DNA of 64,000 nucleotides from Paenibacillus sp. FSL R5-0912. Lineage in GTDB: Bacteria; Bacillota; Bacilli; Paenibacillales; Paenibacillaceae. Shown in pieces: positions 16,586 to 25,141 of the stretch. The notes beneath the pieces were generated by a model. That model was not told the DNA's origin. It was given only the letters and a program-made list of their open reading frames with translations, and did no database searches. Position 1 is the stretch's first letter; each line of letters begins with the position of its first letter. Where the stretch lies: NCBI RefSeq assembly GCF_000758605.1, contig NZ_CP009282.1, positions 7,502,001-7,566,000 of the forward strand, given 5' to 3'. Both the position numbers and the translations under genes were made by a program.

Positions 16586-18793
16586 TTACTTAGTGCTTGC
16601 TGCTGCATCTGCAGGAGCTGTTGTGCCGGCATCCGCTGGCTTGGTAGTTCCTGCGTCTGCTGGCTTCGTGGTGCCCGCATCCGCTGGCTTCGTGGTGCCC
16701 GCGTCCGCTGGCGGTGTACCGCCTTGGCCGTTGCCTCTACCGCCGCCGCCGAATCCGCCTCCACCGCCAGGGCCGCCCATGCCGCTTGGGGCAGTGGTTA
16801 TACCCGACTCATTGGCCCAGGTTACACTGCTGGTGATATCAATGGTCACGAATTCGGTCCCTCCGTTGTACTCACCATCTGTATACAATCCGTCTACGGC
16901 TGTTCCGGTAGAGCTGCCTCCGGTATAGACAGTGTATGAGCCTTCTTTCAGCTCAGGAGAGCTCACAACTACCGTCTGGAAGCTCTTCGATGGAGTGAAG
17001 GTCAGGATCGTATTGCCATCAGCGTCTTCCAGGTGAACCAGGGTTCCGGCCTGCTGGGTTTCCGAGAAGGTCATGCCTACCGAATACTGGCTGGAGTCTT
17101 CACCAGGAGCCTGCGCCATACCAGAGGCACCTGCTGCTACCAGATATCCGCCCGTCATATTGAAGGTTCCGTCGTAATCCAGTGCCCCGTTGCCCGAATT
17201 CTCAGGGCCATTCACAATAGCGGTGCCGCCGGTCATAGTGATCGACCCGTTTGAATCCAGACCGTCGCCTGCTGCATTCACGGTCAGGGTTCCGCCGCTG
17301 ATGGTCAGCAGGTTGCTTCCGGTGCTGCTGAATTGATCTTGTGCCTGCGTTCCTCCAGCAGCCGCGTTATTATCGTTGCCTCCGGCCACATTCACGCCGT
17401 CATCCGTCGCGACTACATTAATCTCACCACCGGATACGGTAATGCTTCCTCCTTCAATCCCTTCATAGCTCTTCGTAATGTTGATCGTTCCGCCGGACAG
17501 GGAGGTCAGGGAATCGGCATGGATACCATCATCGCCTGCGGCAATTTCGAATTGTCCATCCGTGATGGAGACATTGCTGTTACTGTGCACCGCATCATCT
17601 GCGGAATCAATCGTGAAGCTTCCCCCGTTCACGGTGAGATCTCCGCCTGCTTTCAGCCCCTTGGCGCTCGTGGACTCGGTCTCAGCCGCCGCTGCGGTGT
17701 CTGTTTCAGCCGCTGCGGTTGCAGCCTGGTCTGTTGTTGCCGCTGCATCCATCGCAGGCGGCGTACCCCCGGCTGCTGCCTGATCCCCAGAAGTCTCTGT
17801 TCCCGGACGTTGACCGCCGAAGCCGCCGCCCATGCCCATTCCGCCTTCGCCTGCCTTCACTTTCGCATTCACACTGCCGCCGCCGGTTACCAGGGTGTAG
17901 GTGCCGCCGTCAATCACTGCCGCCGTCTCGGCTTGAATGCCGTCATTGCCTGCGGTAATATCAAAGGTTCCTGCTGCAATCGCGATGAAGCCTTTGTCCG
18001 CATCTTCGTCATTAGTTGATTTGATGCCATCGCCCTCTGCATTAATGGTAATATTACCGTCCTGTACGGCGATCAGGTCTTTGCCGACGATGCCATCATC
18101 TGCTGCCTTCACTTCAAACGTGCCGGACATGATCTTCAGATCGTCTTTGCTTGAAATACCATCGTTGTAGTTGCCGGTTACCGTCAGCTTGCCGGTGCCG
18201 TTAATGGTCAAATCGGCTTTGCTGAAAATGGCTGCGCTCGGTTCGTCGGTAGCCGCATCTGCGAACACATAAGCCGCTCCGTCAGTCACGCTATTCTCTG
18301 TGCCTTCCTGCAGGGTAATCACTACTTTACCCGCTTCCTTAATATAGATCGGTGCACTGTCGCTGTCCGTCAGCTGTACACCGTTCATTACCAGCCGTAC
18401 GGTTCCCTTCGCCTGCTCGTCTACAATAATCTGCCCGTCACTGAGCGTGCCGCTGAGTACATAAGTCCCTGCTTCCGTAATCGTTACTGTTCCGTCCGCA
18501 GCTGCGGCACCGGCGCCGTTGACAGTAGCGCCCGTTCCGGCTAGGGTAATCGCGGTCGAATCCGCCTCCGTCCAGGCCGTCTCAGCATCGTCTTCATCAA
18601 AAGTTACCAGATCCGCCAGCTTCACACTTGCCAGCTGCACTGCGGCAGACGTACTGCTCTGCTCAGCCGTTACTGCAGTACCTGCGTTGTTACTTGTAGT
18701 ATTTTGCGTAGCGGCGTTTGTGCTGCAAGCCGACATGACTGCGGCGCATAACAGCACCAGTCCTATTTTACCGCCTAAGATTAAGTTCTTCAT
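16586..18793 (-). CDS. Carbohydrate-binding-domain (DUF4353-like) lipoprotein
   Basis: 735 aa. The N-terminal lipobox VMSAC (Cys at about 22) predicts a lipid-anchored outer-face protein. The body is a long right-handed beta-helix-like repeat of the pattern GxxTINGTGKLTVTGNYNDGI / SKDDLKIMSGTFEVKAADDG, with repeated D-D-G-I and D-D-G-V-N turns, as in the carbohydrate-binding domain found with CotH and VTC genes. Two low-complexity inserts are present: Gly/Gln/Ala/Thr-rich near 325-380 and Gly-rich near 675. The C-terminus is a tandem PADAGTTK repeat (about five copies), a wall-spanning type linker. It is the last gene of the VTC/DUF4956 operon. A surface-polymer-binding role is inferred. Confidence 0.85.
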   Translation of the reverse strand: MKNLILGGKIGLVLLCAAVMSACSTNAATQNTTSNNAGTAVTAEQSSTSAAVQLASVKLADLVTFDEDDAETAWTEADSTAITLAGTGATVNGAGAAAADGTVTITEAGTYVLSGTLSDGQIIVDEQAKGTVRLVMNGVQLTDSDSAPIYIKEAGKVVITLQEGTENSVTDGAAYVFADAATDEPSAAIFSKADLTINGTGKLTVTGNYNDGISSKDDLKIMSGTFEVKAADDGIVGKDLIAVQDGNITINAEGDGIKSTNDEDADKGFIAIAAGTFDITAGNDGIQAETAAVIDGGTYTLVTGGGSVNAKVKAGEGGMGMGGGFGGQRPGTETSGDQAAAGGTPPAMDAAATTDQAATAAAETDTAAAAETESTSAKGLKAGGDLTVNGGSFTIDSADDAVHSNSNVSITDGQFEIAAGDDGIHADSLTSLSGGTINITKSYEGIEGGSITVSGGEINVVATDDGVNVAGGNDNNAAAGGTQAQDQFSSTGSNLLTISGGTLTVNAAGDGLDSNGSITMTGGTAIVNGPENSGNGALDYDGTFNMTGGYLVAAGASGMAQAPGEDSSQYSVGMTFSETQQAGTLVHLEDADGNTILTFTPSKSFQTVVVSSPELKEGSYTVYTGGSSTGTAVDGLYTDGEYNGGTEFVTIDITSSVTWANESGITTAPSGMGGPGGGGGFGGGGRGNGQGGTPPADAGTTKPADAGTTKPADAGTTKPADAGTTAPADAAASTK

Positions 18794-18820
18794 CTGTCAT
18801 CTTTCCCTTCTGTTTTAGCA

Positions 18821-19513
18821 TTAATAATCATTCATGACCGGAGCCATGGTCAGTGAGAGGTCAAGGTTACCGTTGCGTGTGCGGATAGCGTCAAGTAATT
18901 CCTTCTGGCTCGTGTGCTCATCAATCGTTACGGCATAGACCAGTTCATACAGGCTGCCTAGTTCGGTGGTTCTGATCTTCTTCAGCTCGTAAGCCACACC
19001 AAACTTGTTGAAGACTTCCGCAAAGGCTTCCTCATACCCTAGATTCTCGGGAATGGTCACCTTCAGTGTCTTTTGCATCGACTTTCTAAGACCAAAGCCT
19101 GTGCGGTTCAGCACGACCATCAGGATGCAGAGAATAAGGGTGAAGAGTACCGCATACCCGAATGATCCAACCCCGCAGGCCAGGCCGGAGGCCATAGTGA
19201 ACAGGACGAAGGTGATATCCTTGGGATCGCCGGGTGCGCTTCTGAACCGGATGATGGAGAAGGCGCCGGCAAGGCTGAAGGCCCGGGCAACGTTGCTGCC
19301 GATGAGCAGGATAATGATGGCCACAATGACTGGCAGCAGGACCATCGTAAGCGTGAAGCTCTGCGAATAGCCAGCAGGGTTCGTCTTCATGTAGGTGAAG
19401 CTGATCAGTCCGCCAAGTACAATCGAGATCAATATGGTTAGAATGGCATTCGTGAAGGTTAGCTCCGTAGTGGTCAGGGCTGCGGAAAAAATCGAATCAA
19501 GCATATCGAACAC
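18821..19513 (-). CDS. DUF4956 membrane protein
   Basis: 230 aa with about four N-terminal membrane segments and a soluble C-terminal domain of about 80 residues (VTIPENLGYEEAFAEVFNKFG). Family marks are the NVARAFSLAGAFSIIRFRSAPGDPKDI segment and the following helix. DUF4956 genes are regularly next to VTC-domain and CotH/carbohydrate-binding genes; the biochemical role is unknown. It overlaps the upstream VTC gene by 17 nt, which implies coupling. The first codon is GTG at 19513; an ATG three codons later is also possible. Confidence 0.9.
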   Translation of the reverse strand: MFDMLDSIFSAALTTTELTFTNAILTILISIVLGGLISFTYMKTNPAGYSQSFTLTMVLLPVIVAIIILLIGSNVARAFSLAGAFSIIRFRSAPGDPKDITFVLFTMASGLACGVGSFGYAVLFTLILCILMVVLNRTGFGLRKSMQKTLKVTIPENLGYEEAFAEVFNKFGVAYELKKIRTTELGSLYELVYAVTIDEHTSQKELLDAIRTRNGNLDLSLTMAPVMNDY

Positions 19514-20240
19514 TCTCTCTTTCTGCTTTGCTGTTCTTCAGCATTTTTTTATATTCGTTGCCGTATTTGGAGAAGCTGGTGCGGTACATCTGGTGCTCCG
19601 AGAGCAGCTTGGCCAGCCAGACCGGAATCGTCTTCTCGGCCTTCACTTCCATCAGCCATTGGCCCGGCTCCAGCAGCTCTTCGCCGTATACACCATGCTC
19701 CATCTTCAGATCGTACCGCCGGCAGCGGATATTCGTATCGAAGGTGATGCGCAGGTCGCGGTTATTTTTGCAGAACATTGCTTTGCGGTCATAGGACAGG
19801 TACAGCTTCGGCTGCAGATCATAGCGGGTCAGCATGTACTTGATTTCTTCAATTACCTGCTTGTTCATGTAGCTCTTGAATTCAGGCTCGATCCCGCTGG
19901 CGACAAAATCATAGGCTTCATTCAGCTTGAGCGAGGTTCTTCTCTTGTTCACCAGGCCGAACACCTTCTTCTTAATCTCCAGATAGACCTTGGTGTCGCC
20001 GGTAGGAATGCCGTAGGCCCGGATGCGAAGCTTCTCCTTGTATTTCGGCTTGGCCAGGCTGCTGCGGATCAGGGAATCATGCGGTGTGTCATAATACAGG
20101 TTGGTGATGGAGTAATACTCATGCTGCTTGTTGTACTCATCGGGCTCCATATATTCGAGCAGTTCGTTATAGAGCTTCAGGTAGGATTCGGTGTCAAACA
20201 GGTATTTGTTCTCGTAACGGTTGAACACTTCGATAGCCAT
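19497..20240 (-). CDS. VTC-domain (polyphosphate polymerase-like) protein
   Basis: 247 aa. VTC catalytic features: RYENKYLFD at the start, YYSITNLYYDTP, KEKLRIRAYG (basic tunnel residues K-R-R), KVYLEIKKKVFG with the Glu, RRTSL, LSYDRKAMF, LRITFDTNIRCRRYDL, and a final LMEVKAEKTIPVWLAKLL with the metal-binding Glu. Eukaryotic VTC4 makes polyphosphate from ATP, and bacterial VTC proteins in this context are proposed to make or bind a polyanion. It is first in an operon with DUF4956 and the lipoprotein, opposite a two-component system that shares a promoter box. Confidence 0.9.
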   Translation of the reverse strand: MAIEVFNRYENKYLFDTESYLKLYNELLEYMEPDEYNKQHEYYSITNLYYDTPHDSLIRSSLAKPKYKEKLRIRAYGIPTGDTKVYLEIKKKVFGLVNKRRTSLKLNEAYDFVASGIEPEFKSYMNKQVIEEIKYMLTRYDLQPKLYLSYDRKAMFCKNNRDLRITFDTNIRCRRYDLKMEHGVYGEELLEPGQWLMEVKAEKTIPVWLAKLLSEHQMYRTSFSKYGNEYKKMLKNSKAERESVRYA

Positions 20241-20321
20241 AGGGGTTCAGATCCTTTCGGGTTGTACTGGAGGCTGCATTTATCTGCCCTTTCGTGTATG
20301 CCCTCGCTTGCTTATGAATGT

Positions 20322-20353
20322 ATCTTAGCCCCCGAACCTTTAATGAATCTTAA
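20322..20353 (-). promoter_or_regulatory. VTC-operon promoter with response-regulator box
   Basis: On the minus strand TTAAGATTCATTAAAGGT (20336-20353) is followed by 8 nt and then TAAGAT (20322-20327), a -10-like hexamer. The box matches the one in front of the response regulator gene at 16 of 18 positions and has the same distance to the -10. No good -35 is present, as expected for an activator-dependent promoter. Confidence 0.7.
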
Positions 20354-20494
20354 ATGGTTTTACACTGCGCTGACTTTTTAACACAGGGATAACACTTCCG
20401 AATTCATCTTCTATATAAGTGCCCTGGAGCGGTTGGAATTTCATCCGATGATCTCGCCCTGAATACCTCCGGGAGCACTTGAACAGCAGTACAG

Positions 20495-20526
20495 TTAAGG
20501 TTGATTAAAGGTAATCTTGCTATAAT
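20495..20526 (+). promoter_or_regulatory. Response-regulator gene promoter with the same box
   Basis: TTAAGGTTGATTAAAGGT (20495-20512), 8 nt, TATAAT (20521-20526). The TTAAG and TTAAAGG halves begin 10 nt apart, as expected for an OmpR-family dimer binding direct repeats. It replaces the -35, so autoactivation is likely. Confidence 0.72.
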
Positions 20527-20572
20527 GGCTTCAGCAGCAAGTACATTACTTATGAAGAGGATGAGCCATCCC

Positions 20573-21250
20573 ATGAGAATATTAATTGTAGAAGACGAGA
20601 TTCATCTGGCGGAAGCCTTGACCCAAATATTGAAGAAGCACAATTACTCGGTGGACGCCGTCCATGACGGCAGATCAGGTCTCGATTATGCGCAGAGCGG
20701 GATCTATGACCTGCTGCTGCTTGATATTATGATGCCGGAGATGGATGGAATCAGCGTGCTGAAGGCCCTGCGGAAGGACGGAATCTCCACGCCGGTCATT
20801 ATGCTGACGGCCAAAGGGGAGATCACCGATATGGTCACCGGACTCGATCACGGAGCGGACGATTATATCGCCAAGCCGTTCTCCTCGGAGGAGCTGCTGG
20901 CCAGAATCCGGGCCGCCCTGCGGCGCAAAGGGGAAGTGATTCCTGAGGATGGCCTGAAGTTCGGAGATATTGAGCTGAATACGGCGAATCCGAAGCTGAC
21001 CGTGAAGGGCAAGGAAATCAAGCTGAACCTTAAGGAAACCGAGCTGCTGGAGCTGCTGATCTTAAGGAAGCAGGCCGTTACCTCGAAGGAGCAGATTATT
21101 GAGAAGCTGTGGGGCTTCGATTCCGAAGCGGAGCATAATAACGTAGAGGTCTATATCTCTTTTTTGCGCAAAAAGCTTACCTTCCTGGGTTCAGAGGTGC
21201 GCATCAGCACGATTAGAGGCGTGGGTTATGTATTAGAGGTGAGTGCTTAA
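20573..21250 (+). CDS. OmpR/PhoB-family response regulator
   Basis: 225 aa from the ATG at 20573 (MRILIVEDE); several in-frame upstream ATGs would add residues not typical of the family. The receiver domain is 1-120 with phospho-acceptor Asp51 (LLLLDIMMPEMDG), the acidic pair EDE at 7-9 and Lys in AKPFSSEELL. The winged-helix output domain covers about 130-225 (LKETELLELLILRKQAVTSKEQIIEKLWG, ISTIRGVGYVLE). It overlaps the kinase gene by 1 nt (TAATG). Shared boxes at 20336-20353 and 20495-20512 suggest that it activates the VTC operon and itself. Confidence 0.93.
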   Translation: MRILIVEDEIHLAEALTQILKKHNYSVDAVHDGRSGLDYAQSGIYDLLLLDIMMPEMDGISVLKALRKDGISTPVIMLTAKGEITDMVTGLDHGADDYIAKPFSSEELLARIRAALRRKGEVIPEDGLKFGDIELNTANPKLTVKGKEIKLNLKETELLELLILRKQAVTSKEQIIEKLWGFDSEAEHNNVEVYISFLRKKLTFLGSEVRISTIRGVGYVLEVSA

Positions 21251-22518
21251 TGTTCAAGAAACTCAGAAACCGGTTCCTGATTGTCAATCTGGCTACCATC
21301 TCCATCATAATGCTGATTGCCTTCGCCTCGATCTATATTATCATGTACGTTAATGTGCAGAGCGATATTAATATGGCGCTGCACCGGATTGCGGACAATG
21401 AGCAGAAGGGACCCGGCGGTGCATATGGAGGCCCGCGCGGCGCAGCAGATGGAGGCGGCATGCCCATAGATAAAGGGCCCATTGACGCCTACCAGCCGGA
21501 CCGTTCCGTCTCATTCACCATACAAACCGATGCAAGCGGTACGCTGGTCAGCAAGGATTCCAAATTCACGATGGATGATGAGTTCTATGACGCTGCGCTT
21601 AAGGAAGCCCTTAGTAACGGCAAGGATATTGGACGCTTCACGCTGGACGGCAGCCGGTGGATCTTTATGGTCAAGCACACAGCGGCCGGGAGGCAGATCG
21701 TCTTCATGGACATCACTTCACAGCAGAAGATCCTGACCAACCTGATCTATACCTTCACAGCTGTCGGCCTGCTGATGCTGATTATTCTCTACTTCACCAG
21801 CCGGTTCTTCGCGAACCGTTCGATCGCACCGGTCCGGGAGGCCTTCGACAAGCAAAAGCAGTTCATCGCCGATGCCTCGCATGAGCTGAAGACGCCGCTG
21901 ACGATCATCAACACCAACGCGGATGTGCTGCTCTCGAACAGTGACGATACGATCCGCAATCAGGCGAAGTGGCTGCAGTATATTAAGTCGGAGACGGAGC
22001 GCATGACCCGGCTGACCAATGACCTGCTGTACCTGACAGAGATGGATGATTCGCGGACCGGGATGATCCACAGCAAGTTCAATATAAGTGATGCGGTAGA
22101 GAATATTATCCTGACCATGGAGGCCGTCATCTTCGAGAAGCATATCTCCTTCGCCTATGACATTGATCCGGAGCTTACCGTGCTGGGGAACAGCGAGCAG
22201 ATCAAGCAAGTCGTGATGATCCTGCTGGACAACGCGGTGAAGTATACCAGTCCCAGGGGCGCTGTAAACATCTCGCTCAAAAAACAAAATAACGATGTCC
22301 TCCTCTCCGTCTCGAATACCGGGGAAGGTATTGGGGCCGAGCATCTGACGCGGATCTTTGACCGCTTTTACCGGACGGACACTTCCAGAGCGCGCAAGCA
22401 GGGCGGCTACGGCCTGGGTCTTGCAATCGCGAGGTCGATTGTGGATCAGCATAAGGGGAAGATTTACGCGAAGAGTGTGATAGGAGAATCTACGACGTTC
22501 TATGTGCAGCTGCCGTGA
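21250..22518 (+). CDS. Sensor histidine kinase partner
   Basis: 422 aa. A transmembrane segment at about 12-34 and another at about 165-187 enclose an extracytoplasmic sensor of about 130 residues that contains a Gly/Pro-rich stretch (GPGGAYGGPRGAADGGG). HisKA motif ASHELKTPLTI with the phospho-His is near residue 214. The HATPase domain has the N box LLDNAVKY, G1 NTGEGIG, and the F and G2 boxes (FDRFYR, GYGLGLAIARSIV). It phosphorylates the upstream regulator. The Gly-rich sensor insert resembles the Gly-rich segments of the target lipoprotein, which is curious but may be chance. Confidence 0.92.
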   Translation: MFKKLRNRFLIVNLATISIIMLIAFASIYIIMYVNVQSDINMALHRIADNEQKGPGGAYGGPRGAADGGGMPIDKGPIDAYQPDRSVSFTIQTDASGTLVSKDSKFTMDDEFYDAALKEALSNGKDIGRFTLDGSRWIFMVKHTAAGRQIVFMDITSQQKILTNLIYTFTAVGLLMLIILYFTSRFFANRSIAPVREAFDKQKQFIADASHELKTPLTIINTNADVLLSNSDDTIRNQAKWLQYIKSETERMTRLTNDLLYLTEMDDSRTGMIHSKFNISDAVENIILTMEAVIFEKHISFAYDIDPELTVLGNSEQIKQVVMILLDNAVKYTSPRGAVNISLKKQNNDVLLSVSNTGEGIGAEHLTRIFDRFYRTDTSRARKQGGYGLGLAIARSIVDQHKGKIYAKSVIGESTTFYVQLP

Positions 22519-22658
22519 GGGTTGCTCACAAGGAGACTGGCAACCATAGAACCAGGGGTGCATCGCGTGACGTTTTTGTCACTTAGCAGACAGGCTTGGG
22601 TTATAATTATGATACATGCAGCTACCCGCATACAATATTCCAGGAAAGGTGTGACCTT

Positions 22659-23306
22659 ATGCCTTCTACAGGACCTAATCCGAACGCAATTCATCCGAAT
22701 CCCCATATCAAGCAAGTCCGTTTCATCAAAAATACGCTCACCCGCCCCAATATTACCGCCGGAGACTTCTCTTACTATGATGATCCTGACGAGTCGGTAT
22801 CCTTCGAGAGCCGCGTAACCCATCACTATGAGTTCATCGGGGACAAGCTGATCATCGGCAAATTCTGCGCCATCGCCCGAGGCGTCGAATTCATTATGAA
22901 TGGGGCCAACCACCGGATGGGCTCGGTGACCACCTACCCCTTCAACATTATGGGCGGGGGCTGGGAGCAGGCGACACCTGAGCTGGCGGATCTCCCCTAC
23001 AAAGGCGATACCATTATCGGAAGCGATGTCTGGATCGGCCAGAATGCTACGATCATGCCGGGCGTGACGATTGGCGACGGGGCGATCATCGCCGCTAACG
23101 CTACCCTTACCAAGGATGTTCCCGCCTATCATATTGCCGGAGGCAATCCGGCCCGGATTCTGCGGCAGCGCTTCAGCGATGAACTGATCCGGCTGCTGCT
23201 GGAGCTGAAATGGTGGGACTGGAGCCCGGAGAAGATTACGGCGAATCTGGAGGTACTGTGCAGCAGTGATCCGGAGCGGATCAGAAGCCTGGCAGCTGGC
23301 AGCTAA
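22659..23306 (+). CDS. Vat-family (streptogramin A-type) hexapeptide acetyltransferase
   Basis: 215 aa. Left-handed beta-helix hexapeptide repeats run through LIIGKFCAIARGVEFIMNGANH, then TIIGSDVWIGQNATIMPGVTIGDGAIIAANATLTKDVPAYHIAGGNPARILR. The conserved NGANHRMGS contains the catalytic His of xenobiotic acetyltransferases (VatA/D, CatB). YPFNIMGGGWE is the variable loop of this group. It acetylates streptogramin A or another hydroxyl substrate from acetyl-CoA; chromosomal copies in environmental Firmicutes are common and resistance is not proven. AGGAAAGGTG ribosome site 8 nt before the ATG. Confidence 0.88.
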   Translation: MPSTGPNPNAIHPNPHIKQVRFIKNTLTRPNITAGDFSYYDDPDESVSFESRVTHHYEFIGDKLIIGKFCAIARGVEFIMNGANHRMGSVTTYPFNIMGGGWEQATPELADLPYKGDTIIGSDVWIGQNATIMPGVTIGDGAIIAANATLTKDVPAYHIAGGNPARILRQRFSDELIRLLLELKWWDWSPEKITANLEVLCSSDPERIRSLAAGS

Positions 23307-23334
23307 CTTCGCAGCACAGCTAACCGTTGAATAC

Positions 23335-23383
23335 AAAAACGGCTGTCCAAGGGTATTCCTACCTTCCCGGACAGCCGTTTTTT
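23335..23383. terminator. Bidirectional terminator
   Basis: AAAACGGCTGTCC pairs with GGACAGCCGTTTT around a loop of about 20 nt. T runs follow on both strands. It separates convergent acetyltransferase and nucleotidyltransferase genes. Confidence 0.88.
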
Positions 23384-23395
23384 CTGCTATTAAGT

Positions 23396-24154
23396 TCAGT
23401 AAGATGCCTTATCCTCGCCCGCGCTTAGTCTGGCCCGCATCTCCGCATACGCCTCCGGGGTGCCGACATCATCGATCGTCCCCTCCGTATAATAGGCCCG
23501 CATCTCCTGGCGGGAATGCAGCCACTCCGGGAAATAACTCGGCGCATCCGGGTTGCCTCCCTCCGCAAGATAGCGCGAAATCAGCGGCAGTGTAGTCCGC
23601 TTATAGATATAGAGGGCGAATACGCCAATGTTGGAACGCGGCTCCTGCGGCTTCTCTTCCAGCGACAGGACCCGCATCTGCGCATCCAGCTCCGCCACGC
23701 CGACACTGCGAAGCTCTTCTATATTGTCTACGGTACGGACCAGAATACAGTCCCTATCCACTTGATGAAAATAGTTCAAGTACCCGTCCAGGCCGAATCC
23801 GAGCACATTGTCTCCTGCCAGTACCAGCAGATCCTCCTGCAGCTGCTCCCGCTCCAGCACATATTGGATATCGCCAATTGCACCTAAACGTCCTTCCGGG
23901 GAGGAAGTGCCGTCATTCAGAATACGGATCAGCTTCTCCCCCTGATACTGAAGCTGCCACTGCCCAAAAGCATGAAAGAAACGGTCATTCGTCACAATGA
24001 GAATCTCCGTGATGTCCTCCAGCACCTCCAGGCGGCCGATCAGCAGATCCAGAATCGTCCGGTTCCCTTGAACAGGCAGTAGCGGCTTGGGTGTGTCTTT
24101 GGTTAAAGGATACAGGCGGGTCGCATACCCCGCAGCCAAGATTAGTGCAATCAT
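23396..24154 (-). CDS. NDP-sugar nucleotidyltransferase (RmlA/GlmU-like)
   Basis: 252 aa. The N-terminal pyrophosphorylase signature LAAGYATRLYPLTKDTPKPLL binds the NTP, LLVLAGDN provides the metal-binding Asp, and LEEKPQEPRSNIG is the sugar-phosphate-binding region. It activates a hexose-1-phosphate as an NDP-sugar for cell-surface polymers; the sugar cannot be told. It overlaps the TetR gene by 4 nt, so both are on one message. A degraded second copy of part of this gene lies at 32598-32724. Confidence 0.85.
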   Translation of the reverse strand: MIALILAAGYATRLYPLTKDTPKPLLPVQGNRTILDLLIGRLEVLEDITEILIVTNDRFFHAFGQWQLQYQGEKLIRILNDGTSSPEGRLGAIGDIQYVLEREQLQEDLLVLAGDNVLGFGLDGYLNYFHQVDRDCILVRTVDNIEELRSVGVAELDAQMRVLSLEEKPQEPRSNIGVFALYIYKRTTLPLISRYLAEGGNPDAPSYFPEWLHSRQEMRAYYTEGTIDDVGTPEAYAEMRARLSAGEDKASY

Positions 24155-24846
24155 CCCTTGTTCGCTCCTCTACCCTGGCTTGATGACGCAAACAAGGATT
24201 CAGACAGTAAACCCATTGTTTGTCTGTATATGGTATGGGCTGCCGCTACATCACCAAGGAACCCGCCCATATACAGGTGGATTACACCGTGCAACGATGC
24301 CCATATCGTACTAACTAGGGTCCCCGTCTCTTCCTGATCCGAAATCTGTCCTCGTTCCTGGGCAGTGCTGATTAGAACCAGCAGACGGTGTATAGCTGTC
24401 ATCGTTCCCTGCATACTCTCCGCATCCGGCTTGAACTCGGCAAAAGCCCCCCCAAACATCAGCTTATAGTAGCTCGCGTAGTCCTGTCCGAACTCCCAGA
24501 AGGCTTCGCCCAGATCCAGCAAATGCTGCTGCAGATCAGGCGATGGCGGCACTTCTTCAAAACGCTGGGCCAGCAGTTTGCAGCCCTCCAGATACAATTG
24601 CTGGGCCAGTCCCTCTTTATTGACAAACAAACTGTAAATGATCTTGGTGGAGCAGCCCATCTTCTGCGATACTCTACGCACAGTGACGGCCTCCGGCCCC
24701 TCTTCCTGGAGAATAGCAGCGGCGGCATCCACCACAAGCTTACGGAGATTCTCCGTATTTTGCAGACGGGCTTCCTGATATGTTTTTAATACCCGCCCCG
24801 TGGAGGGTGTGGGTTGGTCTTCGGTACTGATAACAATCACCTTCAT
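24151..24846 (-). CDS. TetR-family regulator, co-transcribed with the nucleotidyltransferase
   Basis: 231 aa. The HTH is at about 35-80: LVVDAAAAILQEEGPEAVTVRRVSQKMGCSTKIIYSLFVNKEGL. The C-terminal domain resembles TetR_C_33 (FAEFKPDAESM, ASLHGVIHLYMGG). It is divergent from an SDR gene with a palindrome between them. Its promoter reads TTGACA (24920-24925), 17 nt, TAGAAT (24897-24902) on the minus strand. The likely target is the SDR/lactonase operon and possibly itself. Confidence 0.88.
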   Translation of the reverse strand: MKVIVISTEDQPTPSTGRVLKTYQEARLQNTENLRKLVVDAAAAILQEEGPEAVTVRRVSQKMGCSTKIIYSLFVNKEGLAQQLYLEGCKLLAQRFEEVPPSPDLQQHLLDLGEAFWEFGQDYASYYKLMFGGAFAEFKPDAESMQGTMTAIHRLLVLISTAQERGQISDQEETGTLVSTIWASLHGVIHLYMGGFLGDVAAAHTIYRQTMGLLSESLFASSSQGRGANKG

Positions 24847-24896
24847 TCGGATATCATGTTATTGACCAGCAACAGAGTTGCCGGGTTCTAACAGGA

Positions 24897-24982
24897 ATTC
24901 TAAACATTTGAACATAGGTTGTCAATTGAACCCTCACGCTGAAAAAAACGAGTTGACACAGGTGTGTCATTTTGGTTACTAT
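24897..24982. promoter_or_regulatory. Divergent tetR/SDR promoters and operator
   Basis: Minus: -35 TTGACA (24920-24925), -10 TAGAAT (24897-24902). Plus: -35 TTGACA (24953-24958), 18 nt, TACTAT (24977-24982). The palindrome TGACAC-AGGT-GTGTCA (24954-24969) covers the plus -35, a position suited to TetR repression of the SDR operon. Confidence 0.75.
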
Positions 24983-25020
24983 GATTCATATATGAAACAC
25001 CGTTACCAATTGTATTCATG

Positions 25021-25060
25021 CCGCTGATAACGGATTTATGCCGTTGATAACGGACTTATG
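25021..25060. repeat. Tandem 20-bp duplication
   Basis: CCGCTGATAACGGATTTATG is followed at once by CCGTTGATAACGGACTTATG (18 of 20 identical), in the 5' leader of the SDR gene. Each unit contains CCGNTGATAACGG, itself a weak inverted repeat (CCG/CGG). Confidence 0.85.
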
Positions 25061-25141
25061 GCCGCTAAGATCGGTCATATTTTTTTCGAATCCGGTAACG
25101 TTGTTTCCATTACAAAACATTGTAACAGAGGAGTAGAAACT

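Noticed and set aside
19395..20381. 328-codon plus-strand frame over the VTC gene
   Set aside because: VTC catalytic motifs are on the minus strand; this frame is a shadow of codon bias.
22500..23336. 278-codon minus-strand frame over the Vat-type gene
   Set aside because: The plus strand encodes a complete hexapeptide acetyltransferase; the antisense frame has no family features.
25021..25060. Iteron-type replication origin
   Set aside because: Only two 20-bp copies lie in a gene leader, with no replication gene or AT-rich unwinding region nearby.
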